DNA of 64,000 nt from Rhodoferax sp. GW822-FHT02A01 (GTDB lineage Bacteria; Pseudomonadota; Gammaproteobacteria; Burkholderiales; Burkholderiaceae_C), in contig NZ_CP152376.1 in assembly GCF_038784515.1 (NCBI RefSeq), positions 3,410,001-3,474,000 on the forward strand, written 5' to 3'. The position numbers were made by a program, and so were the translations under genes. Numbering within the stretch: position 1 is the stretch's first letter; every line of letters begins with the position of its first letter. The notes beneath the pieces were generated by a model that was given only the letters and a program-made list of their open reading frames with translations, was not told where the DNA came from and made no database searches. Of this stretch, positions 61,106 to 64,000 are shown one piece after another.

Positions 61106-62005
61106 ATGGAACATGATTTTGTTGATCAGGATGTTCGGGACTTCGTGTATCGGCTCGATGACGCCGCACGCGCACATATGGACTGGTCGCAACGAATTCT
61201 GCGGTGTGCCGTATTGCATACTTCACCCGGTCAGGACGTTTTGGCCGCTGACGCGCATGCTCGCTGCACCTTCGGCAGCTGGTTCCTGTCATGTCGAAAT
61301 CGTTTTGACGCTATCGACCCCGTTGCGGCGCAACGCCTAGATGAGCAACATCGTCTGATGCACGATGCGGCACGCATCATTTGCAGATGTGTGCTTAAAG
61401 GCACGGCTGGAGAGGCGGCGGTGCTAGATAGCTTTGAGCATGCGCAGGTGAGTGTTCTGGCTGATCTGGCATTGCTGAAGACTAAATATTGGGTGACTAG
61501 TGGACGTCTGGATGCACTGACCGGGCTGCGACTGCGTTACGGATTGGAGGAGGAGTTCAACCGATACCGCGCCCAAGCCAGGCGCCGGGGGGAGATGATT
61601 GTCGTGGTAATGCTGGACGTGGACCACTTCAAGCGCGTCAACGACGAATTTGGTCACACAACCGGTGATATTGCGTTGCAGCACATTGCTCATCTACTGC
61701 TCAGTCGTTGCCGCTCCGGCGAGCCACTGTTTCGCTACGGTGGTGAAGAATTTCTGGCAATGCTGCTAGCATCTAACCGTGAGGAGGCACAACAGGCTGC
61801 GGAGAGACTGTTGCAAGCCCTACGTGATAATCCGCTCATTCTCCCTGATGGACATGTCCTGAGTCTTCGCGTTAGTGCTGGTTTGGCAACGGTTGGCGAC
61901 AAGGATTGCCTAGAAGAAGCCGTAAATCGTGCGGACCAAGCGCTTTACGCTGCAAAGGCGGCGGGGCGTGACACCTTACGTTGGAGCGAAACCGCCAATG
62001 AATGA
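61106..62005 (+). CDS. dgcZ: DgcZ-like CZB-GGDEF diguanylate cyclase, 299 aa
   Basis: The N-terminal CZB domain carries His24, Cys54, His82 and His86, with the same spacing as the zinc ligands of E. coli DgcZ (H22, C52, H79, H83). A GGDEF domain follows with FRYGGEEF (GGEEF at 212-216) and DVDHFKRVND. In E. coli, zinc binding to this domain represses cyclase activity. The RxxD inhibitory site seems absent (LSRCRSGEPLFRYGG). It is probably a cytoplasmic homodimer. The ATG start has no strong ribosome binding site, so translation may depend on the upstream CZB gene. Confidence 0.92.
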   Translation: MEHDFVDQDVRDFVYRLDDAARAHMDWSQRILRCAVLHTSPGQDVLAADAHARCTFGSWFLSCRNRFDAIDPVAAQRLDEQHRLMHDAARIICRCVLKGTAGEAAVLDSFEHAQVSVLADLALLKTKYWVTSGRLDALTGLRLRYGLEEEFNRYRAQARRRGEMIVVVMLDVDHFKRVNDEFGHTTGDIALQHIAHLLLSRCRSGEPLFRYGGEEFLAMLLASNREEAQQAAERLLQALRDNPLILPDGHVLSLRVSAGLATVGDKDCLEEAVNRADQALYAAKAAGRDTLRWSETANE

Positions 62006-62118
62006 GGTATGACCTTCAGAACGCTTGCCTTTGCAACTCCAATCACATAATTTTATTGCGACAAAACCGGGGGTACTCTTGGGTAATATAACCACGCATT
62101 GACAAACGGAGCTGCGCG

Positions 62119-62736
62119 ATGAAAGAACAAGAATATTGGGAAAAAGTCTACACAACGAAGTCGGCGGACAACGTCAGTTGGTTTCAAGAGCATGCTACGC
62201 GCTCGCTTGAAATCATCCGCTCGATCCACCCAAAGCCCGACGCCAGGGTCATCGATGTGGGCGGAGGCGCATCCACTCTGGTGGACGATATGTTAGCTGA
62301 CGGCTTTGAACACATTTCGGTCCTTGACCTGTCGGCCAGCGCGCTCGAGGTTGCGCGCAAGCGGCTTGGCGTCAACGGCGAAAAGGTCGAATGGATCGCT
62401 GGCGACATTCGCCATGTAGAGCTGCCTGAGCAGTCCTACGATATTTGGCATGATCGTGCCGTCTTCCATTTCCTGACCGACCCTGCGGATCGCTTGGCCT
62501 ACGTCCAGCAAGTCATGAAAACCGTAAAACCCGGAGGGCATGTGATTGTCGCGACTTTCGCTCCCGACGGCCCTGAACAATACAGTGGCTTGCCCGTCGC
62601 GCGTTATAACCACGTCCAATTGCACGGCGAGTTTGGACCAGCCTTTGAGCTGCTTGAACACGCCAGCGAAGAGCATAAAACCCCCTGGGGGTCGCTCCAG
62701 CATTTCGTCTATTGCCATTGTCTCAAACCGAACTGA
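62119..62736 (+). CDS. Class I SAM-dependent methyltransferase, 205 aa
   Basis: MKEQEYWEKVYTTKSADNVSWF is the typical start of this methyltransferase group. Motif I is VIDVGGGASTLVDDML, with an acidic loop (SVLDLSASAL) and GDIRHVELPEQSYDIWHDRAVFHF as motif II/III. A CGGAG site precedes the ATG. The next gene begins six bases after its stop. The length is normal and the protein is soluble. The substrate cannot be told; relatives near GDCCVFCSYG genes suggest thiopurine- or metal(loid)-type detoxification at most as a guess. Confidence 0.93.
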   Translation: MKEQEYWEKVYTTKSADNVSWFQEHATRSLEIIRSIHPKPDARVIDVGGGASTLVDDMLADGFEHISVLDLSASALEVARKRLGVNGEKVEWIAGDIRHVELPEQSYDIWHDRAVFHFLTDPADRLAYVQQVMKTVKPGGHVIVATFAPDGPEQYSGLPVARYNHVQLHGEFGPAFELLEHASEEHKTPWGSLQHFVYCHCLKPN

Positions 62737-62741
62737 CTTGC

Positions 62742-62984
62742 ATGGACGCGACCATCCAAACGAAGTCAGTGTTGACCTGCCCTGAATGTGGCCACAAAGC
62801 AGAGCTTGAAATGCCGAGCGACGCGTGCCAGTTTTTCTATGAATGCGAAGCCTGCAAGGCTGTCCTGCGGCCGCTTGCAGGCGAGTGCTGCGTCTTTTGC
62901 AGCTACGGGACGGTCAAATGTCCCCCCATCCAAGAAGCATTGGCGGGCGATTCTGCTTCATCGTGCTGCAAAGGTTGCGATTGA
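62742..62984 (+). CDS. GDCCVFCSYG-family cysteine-rich protein, 80 aa
   Basis: Two cysteine knuckles: CPECGHKAELEMP and FYECEACKAVLRP, followed by GECCVFCSYGTVKCPPIQ, the name-giving motif, and a Cys tail (SSCCKGCD). Twelve or more cysteines suggest zinc or iron-sulfur binding. It begins six bases after the methyltransferase stop, so the two form an operon. The role is unknown; such genes are often near heavy-metal or methyltransferase genes. Confidence 0.85.
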   Translation: MDATIQTKSVLTCPECGHKAELEMPSDACQFFYECEACKAVLRPLAGECCVFCSYGTVKCPPIQEALAGDSASSCCKGCD

Positions 62985-63021
62985 CCTAGCGTGGGGAGAC
63001 TTGTTTGCGATGGGTTTCCTT

Positions 63022-64000
63022 CTATTTTGGAATCACCAACTTCTGACCAACCGAAATGAAGTTAGGGTTAGCCAAATTGTTGCGACTTTGAATTTCTGGA
63101 TAGCGCATCTTGTCACCCAGGTGGGTCTGAGCAATCGTACTTAAAGTGTCACCGCGAACCACCACATAGACCGTTTCGTTGCTGCCAGCAGCCCGGGCTG
63201 TGGCAACTTTATTGCTCATAAAGTAAGTCTTGAGCATCTCGGTATACCCGTCCGTGGCAGTCACCTTGCGAATTGCAGCATTCAAGGCTTCAAGCAAATC
63301 CCTATCGCCAGCGCGAACACCGATTTTGTACTCAATGTCACTGCCCGCAATCTTGGGTGAAACAAACTGCATATCAGTACCCTCCAGTTCAGATACTGCA
63401 AAGGGATAGTCGTACATCACAGCGTCGACCTGATGAGAATCGACGAAACCCACAATCCATTTGCCATTCTGGTCAGCCTTGTCGGAGAGTTCGACGAGCC
63501 GCGAGTTAGGGAACTTGAGTTTGGCGAAGGCCATGGCATCAGGATCGCCCTTGAGCACACCGATGGTCTTGCCATTGGCGGTCTCTACGGACGCGATGTT
63601 GGAACTCTTTTGAGCAATCAACGCGTAACCAAAGTCCTTTACGTAAGGAATCGTGTAGACGACCCCCTTCAGGTCCTCGTCGTTGAAGGTCAACCCGTCA
63701 ATGGCAATGTCAACCACGTTTCCTTCGAGCAATTGCTTGGGAACCTTTTCATATGCATCCACCTCGTGGCTGATGTCGAGCTTTATCTGTTGGCCACCAA
63801 ATTCGCTCTGAGAGAACAGGGCCTTCATAAAGTCCACATTGAAACCTTTGGGGTTGCCGCGGTTGTCGTGGAAATAGAAAGGCTTGGAAGGATTTTGCGC
63901 ACTCACACGCACCAACCCGGTCTTAAGGATGTTGGATAGTGCACGGCCATTCTGTGTAGACGCGGAATTGCCTGAGACGTTGGGTTTGGCGTCATTCCAA
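63022..64000 (-). CDS. Periplasmic amino-acid-type binding protein fused to LysM, 3' part
   Basis: The frame is open to the window edge, so the 5' end, including any signal peptide, is outside. The part seen starts with a family-3 solute-binding domain (FYFHDNRGNPKGFNVDFMKAL, DIAIDGLTFNDEDLKGVVYT, MYDYPFAVSEL, YKIGVRAGDRDLLEALNAAI). The C-terminal 48 residues are a LysM domain (VVVRGDTLSTIAQTHLGDKM, NPNFISVGQKLVIPK), which binds peptidoglycan. This fusion would tether the binding protein to the cell wall. The stop at 63022 faces the preceding gene convergently. Confidence 0.9.
   Translation of the reverse strand, partial: WNDAKPNVSGNSASTQNGRALSNILKTGLVRVSAQNPSKPFYFHDNRGNPKGFNVDFMKALFSQSEFGGQQIKLDISHEVDAYEKVPKQLLEGNVVDIAIDGLTFNDEDLKGVVYTIPYVKDFGYALIAQKSSNIASVETANGKTIGVLKGDPDAMAFAKLKFPNSRLVELSDKADQNGKWIVGFVDSHQVDAVMYDYPFAVSELEGTDMQFVSPKIAGSDIEYKIGVRAGDRDLLEALNAAIRKVTATDGYTEMLKTYFMSNKVATARAAGSNETVYVVVRGDTLSTIAQTHLGDKMRYPEIQSRNNLANPNFISVGQKLVIPK

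Overview
The window is a mosaic stretch of a Gram-negative chromosome or large accessory replicon. The style of the proteins (DUF692/DUF2063 bufferin operon, CHASE/PAS/GGDEF/EAL sensors, ethylbenzene-dehydrogenase-type haem protein, CZB diguanylate cyclase, GC near 55%) suggests a betaproteobacterium of the Burkholderiales, probably Comamonadaceae-like. This is inference; there is no rRNA or tRNA gene in the window to confirm it.

Layout. 0.7-5.3 kb: a bufferin (copper-buffering RiPP) operon bufA-bufB-bufC plus a small membrane gene, facing a thioredoxin/CcdA periplasmic redox operon with a decayed HAD dehalogenase gene at its end. 5.6-14 kb: an accessory island with an AbiEi/AbiEii type IV toxin-antitoxin pair, zinc-ribbon proteins, an HTH regulator whose partner gene is cut off, a large tyrosine recombinase split by one amber codon, a short gene behind a textbook LexA/SOS promoter, and a decayed second recombinase. 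14-18.6 kb: the two-gene IetA/IetS (AAA ATPase plus subtilase) anti-phage system, followed closely by a DUF6765-type putative metal hydrolase. 18.7-31.2 kb: a broken trypsin-like protease, a membrane-anchored patatin phospholipase, a run of unrecognised genes including a second copy of a CxxC protein family seen at 8.3 kb, an Xre regulator, a NERD nuclease-like protein, and a three-gene envelope operon (LPP20-like lipoprotein plus two exported proteins).

31.2-42.3 kb: gene-poor, repeat-bearing DNA. It contains three tandem ~82-bp palindromic repeats ahead of a small gene, a Tn3 transposase stump, a LysR regulator, a putative secreted protein with hydrophobic helices and a fascin-like beta-trefoil, a dead LysR next to an MFS transporter, and a cytochrome/haem-protein pair. 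42.3-62 kb: a signalling region with a universal stress protein, a FIST sensor with a GAF-PAS-GGDEF-EAL protein, a PAS-GGDEF cyclase, an EAL stump, a CHASE-PAS-GSDEF-EAL protein, a stand-alone CZB protein and a DgcZ-like CZB-GGDEF cyclase. Among these genes lie a complete IS66 element with a perfect 8-bp target duplication, a truncated IS66 end, and three IS30-type end scars. 62-64 kb: a SAM methyltransferase, a GDCCVFCSYG protein and the 3' part of a periplasmic binding protein fused to LysM.

The most notable observations are the IetAS system with a possible third gene, the LexA-controlled small ORF between the recombinase copies, the palindromic repeat array at 32.4 kb, the hydrophobic/beta-trefoil protein, the amber-split recombinase, and G9/C9 tracts in or next to coding sequences that could act as slippage switches.
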